Notes: generated from the sequence alone by a model not told the origin. Shown: positions 24,339 through 34,663, counted from the stretch's first letter. The stretch: 64,000 nt of DNA from Brachionus koreanus (GCA_016987375.1 PJRA01000314.1:159387-223386), one strand, 5' to 3'. Made by a program: numbers and translations.

Positions 24339-24400
24339 GAACGTATTTGTGGCCGCCGGTTTTCAGCGGTTTTAATAAAAATACGAACGCCTCATCCATC
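24339..24400. repeat. GC-richer hairpin
   Basis: GATGAACGTATTT and AAATACGAACGCCTCATC form outer arms, and CCGCCGGTTTTCAGCGG an inner hairpin. It stands out from its AT-rich surroundings and is probably the core of an old transposon. Confidence 0.3.
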
Positions 24401-24509
24401 GCATCAGTGAGAATGTGGTGATATTTCAAATATTGCTAATATTTAATTCAATATTCAAAAAAAAGAAATATTGATGTAAATAGCTACTGGTAGACAGCAT
24501 TCTGGATTT

Positions 24510-25400
24510 ATTTATTTGTTTAATCTGTATCGAGCTATTGTTCATTCAGAATAAAAATATAAAAAATATTTAAAAATAAAAACTAAAAATTAAAGCTAGA
24601 AAAAAAAAATAAAAATAGTTAAATGAAAATTTATTTATTGATTTATTATTTAAGTCCCATGGACAAATTGAAATATGATAAATAAATAAAAAAAAATTTA
24701 ATCAAATTAAAGTCTTTTTTACAATTATTAATTTAACTAGATCAGTTTATACCTAAGAGAAAAGATTTAGTAGAAAGATATATTAAAATAAGACACAATT
24801 ATATATAAAAATCTATCTTTAGCAGATCATTTAATAAATAAAAAAGTTATAGTAGGTAAGGCTTAATTCCATATTTAATTTGATTTGGGAAACAATAAAT
24901 TTCACTGAATCAACTAGCCCACGATTTTCCTCAATAAATCCAAAACAAAACATCAATATGAGTTTTTTTCTCCATATTATTAAGTTGTTTGCAAAAGGAG
25001 GTATTTTTCTGATCAAACTTTTCATAATTTCCGCGAAGGGAGATCAAGATATTCCAGCACACTGAGCTGTTCTTTACTTGCTTTAAAAAGAATCTCTTGT
25101 GTTTTGTGTAAAGTTGTTCAACCATCTCTAAGTTTAAGGTTTCTAACAGAGGTCTAATTCTGGAAAATTTCTTGATTCCTAGAATTAAACCGGTATGTTG
25201 AAAAAATAAAGGCAAAAAGGTTTCAAAAAGTCTAATTAAAAATTAATTTATTTTTTTAATTTAAATATCTTCAGGAAGAAGAAGAAAAAGTAAGGTAGCA
25301 ATTACACAATGGAGTAGGATATTCGATGAATCTTTATTCGAAACCTTCTTTATATTTAGGTCGGATCGTTTGCGTTACGATTTTATAGAAGAACTAGTTC
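24510..25400 (-). mobile_element. LINE copy A, interrupted
   Basis: Same family as the LINE relic at 50.1-50.8 kb. At 25290-25370 the minus strand reads EGFE, a stop in place of one codon, RFIEYPTPLCN, matching EGFESRYIESPTPLYN at 50.3 kb. The family's 3' tail (AACAATAGCTCGATACAG then AAATAAATAAA, minus strand) lies at 24510-24540. In the other copy these parts are about 180 bases apart. Here about 760 bases separate them, because copy B lies between. Confidence 0.6.
24640..25230 (-). mobile_element. LINE copy B, probably nested inside copy A
   Basis: The minus strand reads a reverse-transcriptase C-terminal tail (FSRIRPLLETLNLEMVEQLY, then FLKQVKNSSVCWN) from about 25215 to 24831, with no endonuclease or RT core. 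The 3' end, read on the minus strand, is CAATTTGTCCATGGGACTT followed by an AT-rich tail. The same end recurs at 54.9 kb. No clear target duplication could be made out in the AT-rich flanks. Confidence 0.6.
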
Positions 25401-25947
25401 GACTAGTTATAATCAAAAATGTTAATTTTAAAAGCTGTTGTTATTTTTGTACAAAAGTTTAAGTCATTTCAACCTTGCAAACTTGAATTTATCATGATCT
25501 TTTGTCTTTCAGTTATTTATTTTCCAATCTATAAACGTAAAAGTATTTTAGTATTTTAAAATATTAGTTAATTTAACAATGCTAAATATTTTATGATAAA
25601 AATATATTTTTTTATTAAAAAAAAAAAAAACTAAATCTTTTTTAATTAATCTGTGTTAGATCTAAATTCCTTTTTTAGTTAAATTTCTCTGAGAAAGCCC
25701 TAAAGCAATTTAAAATTTTGTTCAATGATTAAAATAATTTTCAAATGAATCTTTTTAAAGAGAAAATAATTAGTTTTTTTTTCTTATGCGCAATAGATAA
25801 TTGATTTAAATGATAGCTTCCTTTGAAAATACTGCCCTTAGATTTTTTTTTAATTAATCTGTAAGTTTAAAAAAAATTCCTTATTTTTTTGATCCCTAAA
25901 AACTATAAATATAAAAAAAAAATTAAAAAAAAGATTTAATTTGTAAA
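25401..25947. other. intergenic, AT-rich
   Basis: Upstream flank of the IL-17-like gene. Nothing recognised apart from long A and T runs. Confidence 0.5.
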
Positions 25948-26469
25948 ATGTTCATAAATAATAATAAAATATTTTTGATATTTTTTGTTCATTTTTTCTA
26001 TGGTCTCTGTCAAAATTGTAGAAATCCATATATTCAAGAATTGGAGACCAAATTCCAGCAATACCAAATTGATTATTTAAGATTTGGACAAGCGATGCTA
26101 AAAGCAGGAAAACTATCTTCATCTGATTTGTATGAAAATTTTTCTCAACCTATAGATGAAAGTTGTTCTGCTGGAGAAAAGTTTGAAAAAACTCGAAATG
26201 GACTGTGTTTATCGCTTCTAAATATTGAGTATATACGAGATAGATATCCCAACTATAAATCAACTGTGAAGTGTAAATGCGAACTCTGCACAACATTTAA
26301 AGATGAAATAATCGATCCAAATTATGAATGTCAACCTGTTTACAAACGAGTTCCAGTTCTAAGAAAGGGAAATTGTTCGCGTGATGGCTATTATCAGTGG
26401 GAACCGACCACTGAATTATTGACTATTGGATGTGCTTGCGGAATAAATAGAATATTAATTCCATTTTAA
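25948..26469 (+). CDS. IL-17-like secreted cytokine (predicted)
   Basis: A single-exon protein of 173 aa. Residues 1-22 are a signal peptide (IFLIFFVHFFYGLC). The C-terminal half carries the IL-17 cystine-knot pattern in order: RDRYPNY, VKCKCELC, a gap, CQPVYKRVPVLRKGNC, then LTIGCACG. This aligns with the RYP, EAKCxxxGC, VPxxxxxVLRR and VGCTC blocks of animal IL-17s. The N-terminal half (ELETKFQQYQIDYLRFGQAM) has no clear counterpart, as is usual between IL-17 subfamilies. IL-17s are secreted dimers that act on IL17R/SEFIR receptors in immunity and, in worms, on neurons (family knowledge). Identification rests on motif order and spacing. A different cystine-knot factor is the main alternative. 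Confidence 0.72.
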   Translation: MFINNNKIFLIFFVHFFYGLCQNCRNPYIQELETKFQQYQIDYLRFGQAMLKAGKLSSSDLYENFSQPIDESCSAGEKFEKTRNGLCLSLLNIEYIRDRYPNYKSTVKCKCELCTTFKDEIIDPNYECQPVYKRVPVLRKGNCSRDGYYQWEPTTELLTIGCACGINRILIPF

Positions 26470-27050
26470 GAAAAATTTTTCTTTTTGTTATTTTTGTTAG
26501 TGGAAGTAATTGAAACTACAACTGAATATAGCTTAGTAAATATAGCTCATTTAATAGAATAATAGTATACGGATGAAATTAGGAATTTTTTTAAATAATA
26601 ATTTCAATTTAAATTGATGTTATTTTATTCTTTTAATTTTAATATTTTAGAAATAAAATTTTTTTCGTGTATTTGTATTCCTAATTATTTAATTAACAAT
26701 ATTTAATATTTATAGAAATAATAAATTTAATTTAATTTGATCATTTGGTTAATTTTAATAAAAAATACTATTTACTTGGTAAAACCTTGGATCTCACAAT
26801 AGAACTATTACTATTTACAATGAGTAAGTTAAATATTTCAAACCAAGATTTAATTTTCTTACAAACAGTGTAACCATAATATGGAAAAATTGTCAACATA
26901 AAGGCCAATGTATAACTACTAAATAAGAAATTAATGCTTTAGTATCGAAATATTTTTTTATTTAAATAGATTGCATGGTCAATTTTTTTTCAAAAGCTTT
27001 TATTTTTTGGAGCCAAAGTATTGACATGGAAAAAGCAAGAGATGCTATTT
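26470..27050. other. intergenic, AT-rich
   Basis: 3' flank of the IL-17-like gene up to the foldback element. Nothing recognised. Confidence 0.5.
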
Positions 27051-27054
27051 TTTG

Positions 27055-27657
27055 GGTCTTTGTTTTTTTCACATTTTTTTATGCTTTTTCGCATATTTTT
27101 CTCTCTTTTTCACACATACACTTTTCTTCACATAGCACACTCAAAATCACACAAAAAATGCTCGAAAACACATGAAAAGCACTCTTTTTTTCAAACAACA
27201 TTTCTGATTTAACTCTCTTTTTCGCATAAAAGAAATATGAATTAAGCATACATTAAAATCGTGATCAAAAGAGGATACAGTTATATTTCTTAAACGTTTT
27301 TTTTTACAAATTAAACCTTGAATTATTGAATTAAATCATAAAAAAAATTGAATTCATAAAATGATTACATAAAATATACACAAGTCTAAACACTCAATTT
27401 TTGAAAATAAAAATATTACTGGTAGATTCACGAGCCAGAATTTTCTTCTTTTGTAAGTTTTTAAATAAAATAGTTTTTCTTAATTTTATTTTAAATAAAG
27501 ATTTGTCAAAAAGTTAATCTTATTTTTAATTCAGCTTTTTTTAATGCTAAAAAGAGAGAAAAATTGTGCTAAAAAAAGATGTTATGCGAAATAAAGTATG
27601 TGTGTGAAAAAGAGAGAAAAATATGCGAAAAAGCATAAAAATTGTGTAATAAAGTAA
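27055..27657. mobile_element. foldback/MITE-like element with long inverted repeats
   Basis: The left arm 27076-27119 and right arm 27596-27641 are near-perfect reverse complements over about 45 bases (CTTTTTCGCATATTTTTCTC on the left, GAGAAAAATATGCGAAAAAG on the right). Weaker pairing continues outward to about 27055 and 27657. Further degenerate copies of the same motif lie just inside both arms. No transposase is encoded. Short open frames here are by-products of the repeat. Confidence 0.75.
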
Positions 27658-27986
27658 TTTAACCTAATTTTTTTCACGTTGATCTTGAAAAGAAGAAATT
27701 AGTAGGTTCCTTATAAGCATTGAAATCTTTTGACTCTATTCAGACCTTAGTAGTTCAAAGCATTTCAGTTTTTTGAATATCAAATTATAAAATGAAACAT
27801 TAGCGTAAATTTTATGCTTAGATTATGATTTTGAAAGTTTATTTTTTATTATTTATACGCTATTTTCTAGGTAAAAATAATGGGCTTTTTTTTTTTGAAA
27901 ATTTTTCAAAATTTCATAGATTTTATTAAATCATTATTGAAAAATGAAAGTTATTCAAGCTTTTTTTTCTAAATAATCATTAAATT
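27658..27986. other. intergenic, AT-rich
   Basis: 3' flank of the LRR gene, which is on the minus strand. Nothing recognised. Confidence 0.5.
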
Positions 27987-29670
27987 TTATTTCTTTGTTG
28001 TGTAACAATGATTTGACGATGATTTTTTTGGTTTAAAATTTATCTCATTTTCTTTACTATCTTTTTCTCGAAATGTTGTTTCTGAGCTAGACTTAGTCTT
28101 GAAAAATTCCTTTGGCTTTTTAGGAAAAATTACAACTGCAGTTTCTTTTGTTCTAATTTGAATCTTGGCAACCAGATTATCATTAAAGTTGAGATTAAGA
28201 TATCTAAGATTTTCCAAAGATTGAAATGTTTTATCAGATATTTCAGCTAATTTATTTCTACTTAAATCAAGCTCTTTTAAATTAATCAAATCACTGAATG
28301 TACTCTCTCCAATGAATACAAGGCGATTTTTTGAAACATTTAAAGTGGTTAATATTTTTAGGTCTTTAAACATAAATCTACCAAGCTTGGGCAAACAGTT
28401 CTCTTGCAACAAGAGCACATTTAACTTTTGACATTGTGAAATCGAATTTGCCTTAATTTTTTCAATTGAATTACTATTCAAGTCTAAAAGTTTCAGATTA
28501 TCTAAGCCTTTGAAATTGTTTTGGTTTATAACACTCAAGAAGTTTCGATCTAAAAGCAAATTTTTAAGATTTTTCAATGGAGCAAAAACTTCTGCGTCTA
28601 GACTATTGATATAATTATTGCTTAAAGAAAGCTGCATTAACTTATCTAGTCCGTCAAAACAGCCATTTTCTAAAGTTACTATATCATTTTCGCTCAAATT
28701 TAACAAGAGCAAATTCTTCAAGCTTTTGAACGCAAATTTTGGTAGCGACTTTAATTTGTTAAATGTTAGATCTAAACGCGTTAGATTAACAAGATAACTA
28801 AAAGTTTCTTCATTAATAGAATTAATCATGTTATATGACAAGTCCAAAGTGCTTAAATTTGAACAATAATAGAAAGCGTTTGCTTTAACTTCACAAAAAC
28901 CATAATTTTTAACCTTCATTTTGTTCAATTTCCTCAACTCTCTTATTGAAAAACGCAAAATGATGTCATTTGGATCCAAGTCATCAAAACCGTGCTGACT
29001 AAATTGAATTAATCGCAAAATTTCGCTGGTGATTTTTGCATCTTGTGATATAATGTTTGCAATCAATTTGTTTAATAGATTAGAGCTGTAAGTCCACTCA
29101 AAGTAATCAATGTTGTTACTAAAAAAATTCTCATTTTTTAATTGTCCTCTTTTTAAAATAAAAATCTTTTTTTTTATAAATAAAAAAATAAAAAATAATA
29201 TACTAAAAATATTTGATTGTTTCAGAGTCAAAATGTCCCTTGATTAGAATTAATTTCTGGTTGTCAGCATCTGCTGGTTTATTCAAAACAAAAAAAGCTA
29301 AATTACGAAAAACATCATTTAAAATATTCCAGTAATGAACAGACAGAGTTCTAACTATTTCTTTGAGATTATTTTTTGCATCATGAATCGATTCATTTTC
29401 GTTTTGTTTTAAAAAATCTTCTAAATCAGCCTTGTAGTCCTGAAAATCTGTATACATTAGAGACAAAAAATTGTGATCCAAACTTTCAAGACATTTTTGT
29501 TTTATGCGATTTAGTTGTTTTCTCAAAATATCAGAGTAATGTCCTGAAGACTTATTGCATAAATATTCAATGTAAGTTTCAGCGTATTTTTTACTGTCTT
29601 GTAGTATTGAATCGATTTGAAAACATAAATCATCTATAGTTTTATAATATGAGCTAAATTTTGATTCCAT
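27987..29670 (-). CDS. leucine-rich-repeat protein with helical N-terminal region
   Basis: Two exons, 29670-29204 and 29118-27987, joined by an 85-base intron (donor GTATAT, acceptor TTTTTTTAG). They give 532 aa. The splice removes a stop and keeps phase 2. Residues 1-150 are helical and charged (YKTIDDLCFQIDSILQDSKK) with no signal peptide. About ten LRRs of 24 residues follow from about residue 220 (LSTLDLSYNMINSINEETF, LLLLNLSENDIVTLENGCF). The C-terminus is a Lys/Ser-rich tail with no LRRCT cap and no membrane segment. LRR arrays usually bind proteins. Absence of both signal peptide and caps suggests an intracellular role. A frame starting inside the intron would supply an artificial hydrophobic start and is less likely. 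No orthologue recognised. Confidence 0.8.
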
Positions 29671-30084
29671 TTATTTTCTATAGTTTCAAAATAAATTTAT
29701 AAGTTAAATAAAAATTTGAAACAAATATGATCCATAGTGATCTTGCTTGATTTTTCTCAAAGAGACTTAATTATAAATTATTTTTAACACAAAAATCAAT
29801 CACATACATATCAAGTATCATCAAGAATAACGCAAAATAATTTGGTTCTGTTAATATTCCTAGCTTTATAAAAAAAAAAGTTTTCATTGAAATTAATGGA
29901 TTTTTTAAACGTGGTTCAGATAAGATCTTTTTTGATAGGAAGTTGTCTGGAACCATTGATATGCTAGAGAATGTAACCAGTTTATTCTGCTTCTGTTTCA
30001 ACTAAATCTTTTTACTGAAATATTACTGAGTGCCAATAGTGTTTCTGAAGGATTAAAACACCTTTAGCACAGCTTTTTATTTAA
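29671..30084. other. intergenic with an unassigned minus-strand frame
   Basis: A 76-codon minus frame (30001-29771) includes PDNFLSKKILSEPRLKNPL. It might be a transposase relic, but no family is recognised and it may be chance. Confidence 0.35.
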
Positions 30085-30301
30085 CACTCAAAAACCGGAG
30101 GGGTCTTTTGAACACCTTTTGTAACTTCCTTTATTTGTTTTTTATTCAATAAATTAAATAATTTTTTTTGAATTTTTTTTCAATCATATCTTAAATCAAA
30201 ATTATTTAATTTTTTCAATAAAATAATTTTATTTTCATTGAAAAAAAGTATTAAAAAAGATTTAAATAAAAGGGCCAAAAAAGTCATCCGGTTTTTGAGT
30301 G
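30085..30301. mobile_element. 217-bp MITE with 15-bp TIRs and TTAA target duplication
   Basis: Perfect terminal inverted repeats CACTCAAAAACCGGA (30085-30099) and TCCGGTTTTTGAGTG (30287-30301) are flanked on both sides by TTAA (30081-30084 and 30302-30305). TTAA duplication is typical of the piggyBac superfamily. No coding capacity. A similar right end (CATCCGAGTTTAGCAGTG then TTAA) occurs at 41543-41563. Confidence 0.88.
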
Positions 30302-30305
30302 TTAA

Positions 30306-30670
30306 TAATTATTTTCGAATGAAAATAATATACTTTTAATTATAAATAATTTTTAAATGAATTTTATCCTCAAGTAATGTATGGAAAGGTATCAAAAAGT
30401 AGATATTTTATGAATAAAAAAATCTATTAATATGAATTAGTAAAATTAATTTAATTTTTTTTGCAATTCAATAACTTAAATTACTAAAAATATTTTGGAT
30501 TAACAAACACTGGGGCTGATCAATTTCATGACCAGCAGTTATTTTTTATCGAAAAAAAAACGCCATTTAATTTAATTTGGGAAAAAAAATTTGATAGTAA
30601 ATTTAAAAAAATATACTGCTAAAATACTAAAAAAATTATAAAAATAAAATTATCGAATTTACTTGAATCT
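30306..30670. other. intergenic, AT-rich
   Basis: Contains one GC-richer patch (CTGGGGCTGATCAATTTCATG, about 30510-30535) that may be a transposon end. Nothing else recognised. Confidence 0.4.
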
Positions 30671-30675
30671 AAAAT

Positions 30676-31110
30676 GGATTCCAACGAACTAAAAGTCTAT
30701 GGATAAACTGAAGTTCCTGCTCTACCTGATGAATATTGGTATTGTTTTACCACAAAGGGAAAAATCAAAATGCCAACCAAAATGTAGACAAAAATTTCGA
30801 AAAAGTTTACCTAATAAATATGCTTGGCGATGTACGAGGTAAACAAAGTTCTTTTCTGTTAAATAAGACTCATTTTTTGAGAAATTTAAAATACCAATTG
30901 TTAGTGTATTGGAAGTATTTGAATATTGAACGAAAGAGTGTGAGAAATGTGAATGCATGAAAGCCTGAAAATATCTGAACCAATACTAAACCAATTTCTC
31001 ATTATCTCACGCAACTTTGTTTTCTTGATTTGCATAAAAAAAGCTTTAGATGTGGTGGTAATCAAAGAATAGTAGAGATAGATGAGTTCAATATTTTATA
31101 AATAGATAAA
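30676..31110 (+). mobile_element. Merlin/ISXO2-like transposase relic
   Basis: Broken plus-strand frames contain, in order, DEYWYCFTTKGK, SSFLLNKTHFLRNLKYQLLV and CGGNQRIVEIDE. This matches the ISXO2/IS1595 layout: a recognition-domain segment reading T-x-F-x-x-S-K-L-x-L, then GG-x-x-x-IVEIDE with the first catalytic Asp. Stops and frameshifts occur throughout and the C-terminal half is missing. Terminal repeats were not found. Confidence 0.55.
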
Positions 31111-31512
31111 ATTTCAAAATATGATCACATTGGTAAATATAATTTAAGAAGTAATTAAAGTGATTAAAATAAATTTATTGTTAAATTTATTTTTAATAAT
31201 TCAAATATGAAGATGCTCACTAGATAAGAATAATTGTATTCTAAATGAACAATTTTTATTTATTTTAAATTAATGCTTCAAATACAATCATTCAGCTAAA
31301 TCAGACATCCTACTTAACTAAAATTGAATCTAGTTTTAATCTTTCATTTCTTTTAGAGCAATAGTCTAAATGTCATGATATTAAAGAGCTTAAAAGTGAT
31401 AAAAAAATCAAACTTTTTTAAATGCTATATTTTTAATTGCATAAAGCCTTAAATCTTTTGAAAATATTTATATTTAAATATTATTTTTATTTTTTTAAAT
31501 AGATAAACTAAG
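31111..31512. other. intergenic, AT-rich
   Basis: Upstream flank of the SLC17 gene. Nothing recognised. Confidence 0.5.
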
Positions 31513-33836
31513 ATGCAACAAAAAACAAAAAGTAATCGAAAAAAATTTGTTTGTTAATTAAAAAATTTATATCTAAATGTAAAGAGCCTAGATTCTTTTT
31601 TTCCATTCGATTTTTGGTAGCTTTAATTGCATGTTGTGGTTATTGTATTCAATATATGAACAAGATAAATCTCGGCATAGCAATTGTCTGGTATGAACTA
31701 AAAATAAAAAATTAAAATCAATTCAAACTACTTTAAAAAAATAGTATGGTAAATTTCACGGCATTAAATAATCAAATTGTTTATAATGAAAGCAATTATC
31801 TTACTGGATTAAATTTCACATCAGAAAATAATCAAAATTCGAAAGATAAATGCTTAGTTAATCCAAATTATATCAATCAATTGGTTTATTTTTGTTCAAA
31901 ATTTTTCATTAAAAAAAAAATTTATTTAAAAAAAGGAAGGATCGTTTATTTGGCCTAAATCAGTTCAAGGATTTACTTTAGCCTCTTATTTTTGGGGCTA
32001 TATATTAACACAAGTTTAATTAACTCTTCGAAGATTCCCAGCGGATATTTTTCTGCAAAATACGGGGCGAAAAATGTTTTGGTTTATACTAATTTGTTGG
32101 CAGGCATACTAACAATTTTATCTCCATTTTTTGCAAAAGTTGGATATATTTTACTTTCCATATGTAGATTTTTTATAGGATTGGCTCATGTGAGTTAATT
32201 TTGAAAAAATAAAATTGAAAAATAAGCTGAATTATATGAAATAAGGGTGCTCTTTGGCCCGCTTTGTCTAGTTTGTTTGTACATTGGACTCCGGCAGTAG
32301 AAAGAACCAGAATAATTGGTGCTGCAACATCAGGAGCATGGATTGGAAACATAATTGCTCTACCATTAGGAGGTGCTTTGTGTATCTATGGATTTGGCGG
32401 TGGATGGCCTTCAATTTTTTATATATTTGGTAATCATTAAGTTACAAAAATGAAATTTTTTTCTTTAAAAATTTTTCTTAAAAGGTTTGATAAATTGCAT
32501 GTGGTCATTTTTAGTATTAGTGCTTGTCTCCGACTCGCCTAAAACTCACAAGTTTATTAGTAAAAATGAGGCTGAGTTTATTATAGAAAACACCAAGAAA
32601 GAAATATCGGCCAAGGAATACCAAAAAATGGTAACAACAAATAAGTGTGTCCCAAGTAAAAAATCATAATAAGAAGCATTCATTTAAGGCTTTAGGTAAT
32701 TACTTCATGTTGTATGAGTTTAAAATCCAAAATTTTTTCTGATACTAAGATTTGGGTATTGGGACACTTGAAATAACTCTATTTTTATTTTAAAATCTTA
32801 AAAAGAAAACTCCATGGAAGAAAATATTCACTTCAAAAGTATGCTGGGCTACTTTTATCGCTCATTTATGCAATAACTGGGGTAGTTGTTTGATTTTTTT
32901 AATTAATATATTAACTTTATTTTTTAATTTAAGGAAATTATCTTTATTTAACCCAATTGCCAAGTTTCATGAAGGATGTATTAAAATTTGACATAAAATC
33001 AGTATTAGATTTTTTTAACTCAATCAAATAAATATTGACTATCTAATATAAGAACGGCCTGATGTCAGCTTTGCCATATGTAGCTTGTGCTTTTTCTACT
33101 GGAATTTTGGCAATTATTAGTGAAAAATTAATAAACTTAGGATATGTAAAAAAACAAATGTTAGACGAAATTTTAATTTGATAGGTGGTTAATTAATAAT
33201 TTTAGATAATATTTATTTTTATAAAATAAAGGAATGTTTGGCCCTTTAGTTATGCTTATATGCTTATCGTTTGTTACTTGTCAAACTCCTTATTTAGGAG
33301 TTGTTTATCTAACGATTGCTCTAGGCTTAAAGTAATTAATGTGAATAAATTTTAATCGTATTAAATTCACCTTTAAAAGTGGATTTTTCTGGTCTGCTGG
33401 TCCTTTGGTAAATATAAATGACATAGGCGGTGTTTATTCTGGAGTAATATTTGGCATTACTAATACATTTGGTACTTTACCAGGGATAATTTGTCCTTTT
33501 ATAGTTGGTATAATTACAAAAAATGTAATTTTTTATTAGATTGATTTTATTTAAATTTTATCTTGTTTTTTTTTTTTTTAGCAAACGCAAAAAGAATGGT
33601 ATTTTGAAAAATTTTCTTTTTTTTTGTTTTAAATTCGAATTTAAAGGCAAATTGTGTTTGTAATTTGTGCAGTTTTATATTTTATTGGAGGCTCCGTGTT
33701 TTGGTTATTTGCTGATAGTAATATACAAGATTGGACTGTTTCTGAAGAGCAAATGTCTAAGGGTGGGTCTGATCATAACAACGTCTTCAACAAAAAAAAT
33801 GAAAAAATTAACAATTCTTTTAATGAAAATACTTAA
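31513..33836 (+). CDS. SLC17-family (sialin/VGLUT-type) anion transporter, with one apparent frameshift
   Basis: A 12-helix MFS transporter of organic anions (family knowledge). Fourteen exons: 31513-31548, 31587-31690, 31745-31883, 31936-32013, 32034-32189, 32246-32429, 32485-32630, 32806-32881, 32934-33001, 33053-33184, 33232-33331, 33380-33524, 33582-33598 (17 bases) and 33647-33836, about 523 aa. Landmarks are CIQYMNKINLGIAIV, four NxT/S sites in the first loop, SYFWGYILTQIPSGYFSAKY, TPAVERTRIIG, VSDSPKTHKFIS, the TLPGIICP region, and EWQIVFVICAVLYFIGG. Two oddities: the intron between exons 4 and 5 would be only 20 bases, and exon 10 is one base short, so frame is lost near 33146-33154 in an A7 run. 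Substrate is not assignable. Confidence 0.88.
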
Positions 33837-34038
33837 ACGCAAGAATAAGATTAATTTACAAACTTTTTTAGTTTAGATTTAGTTAATTGAATAAATGTAA
33901 ATAGCACAATTGATGACATACACTGTTGTTTACAGTACTTTCTCTTTGAATTACTTTATATATATTTTTTTATTGAATTAAATAATTAAATGAATATAAA
34001 AAAAAGGTACGATAGTTAAGCTCAGAATGCTTTTTGTT
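33837..34038. other. short intergenic with hAT target duplication
   Basis: 3' flank of the SLC17 gene. Ends in TTTTTGTT (34031-34038), the left copy of the 8-base target duplication of the next element. Confidence 0.6.
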
Positions 34039-34663
34039 TAGGGCTGGTAAACCGGTTTGAATATTAGAACCGGTTTTAAATCCGCTTTTGAATTTGGAAA
34101 CGGTTCCAAAAACCGGTTTCATAATTTTTCATAATACAAAATTAATATTTGTAAAATTAATATTTAAAACCATGGTTCTTAATGTAATGCATTAAAAAGG
34201 CTTTATTACATAACTATAAAATTATTAAAAATAAAAAACAGAATAATTATTGCGAATTTATAACAAATAATTTGTTTATTGATTAAGCTAAATGAATTAA
34301 NNNNNNNNNNNNNNNNNNNNNNNNNNNNNNNNNNNNNNNNNNNNNNNNNNNNNNNNNNNNNNNNNNNNNNNNNNNNNNNNCACTCTTCATACTAAAACTA
34401 TTTAAATTTGAAATAAAAACAATAAAAGCTAATAATAATAGTTTGTTTAAATTCTTGGTCTGGCAATTCATAATAAAAAGAAAATATTTATTTTGATTTT
34501 TTTGAAAAATTTTAAACAATTAATTTTTTTAAATCTAATTTGAATTTTTAAAACCGCTTGGAAAACGGTTTTCGAAAGAACCGGTTCTATTTTCAAAACC
34601 GGTTTTATTTTAGAACCGGTTTTTGAAATCGGCTTTGAAAACAGAACCGGTTTACCAGCTCTA
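34039..34663. mobile_element. hAT-type non-autonomous element with CCGGTT-rich inverted repeats (contains assembly gap)
   Basis: Ends are TAGGGCTGGTAAACCGG (from 34039) and CCGGTTTACCAGCTCTA (to 34663), flanked by identical 8-base copies of TTTTTGTT (34031-34038 and 34664-34671). The terminal 80 to 110 bases on each side are inverted repeats built from repeated AACCGGTT-like units. TIRs and an 8-base duplication are hAT hallmarks. Bases 34301-34380 are N, and a frame across them is an artefact. No transposase seen. Confidence 0.85.
34301..34380. other. assembly gap (80 N)
   Basis: Run of N inside the hAT-type element. Inverted repeats may have caused the break. Confidence 0.99.

Noticed and set aside
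26975..27212. Two overlapping plus-strand frames of 60-66 codons
   Set aside because: They lie in the left part of the foldback element and are Phe/Ser/His low-complexity products of its repeats.
29119..29231. Separate LRR gene starting in the intron with a hydrophobic leader
   Set aside because: The leader coincides with a GTATAT...TTTTTTTAG intron that joins the two frames in phase, and the Phe/Ile run is what AT-rich intron DNA yields.
33146..33164. A 19-base intron (GTAAAAAAACAAATGTTAG) in SLC17 exon 10
   Set aside because: Removing it leaves the wrong phase on both sides, whereas a single missing A restores the family sequence.
34283..34519. Minus-strand frame spanning the N run
   Set aside because: It is open only because N codons are not stops.
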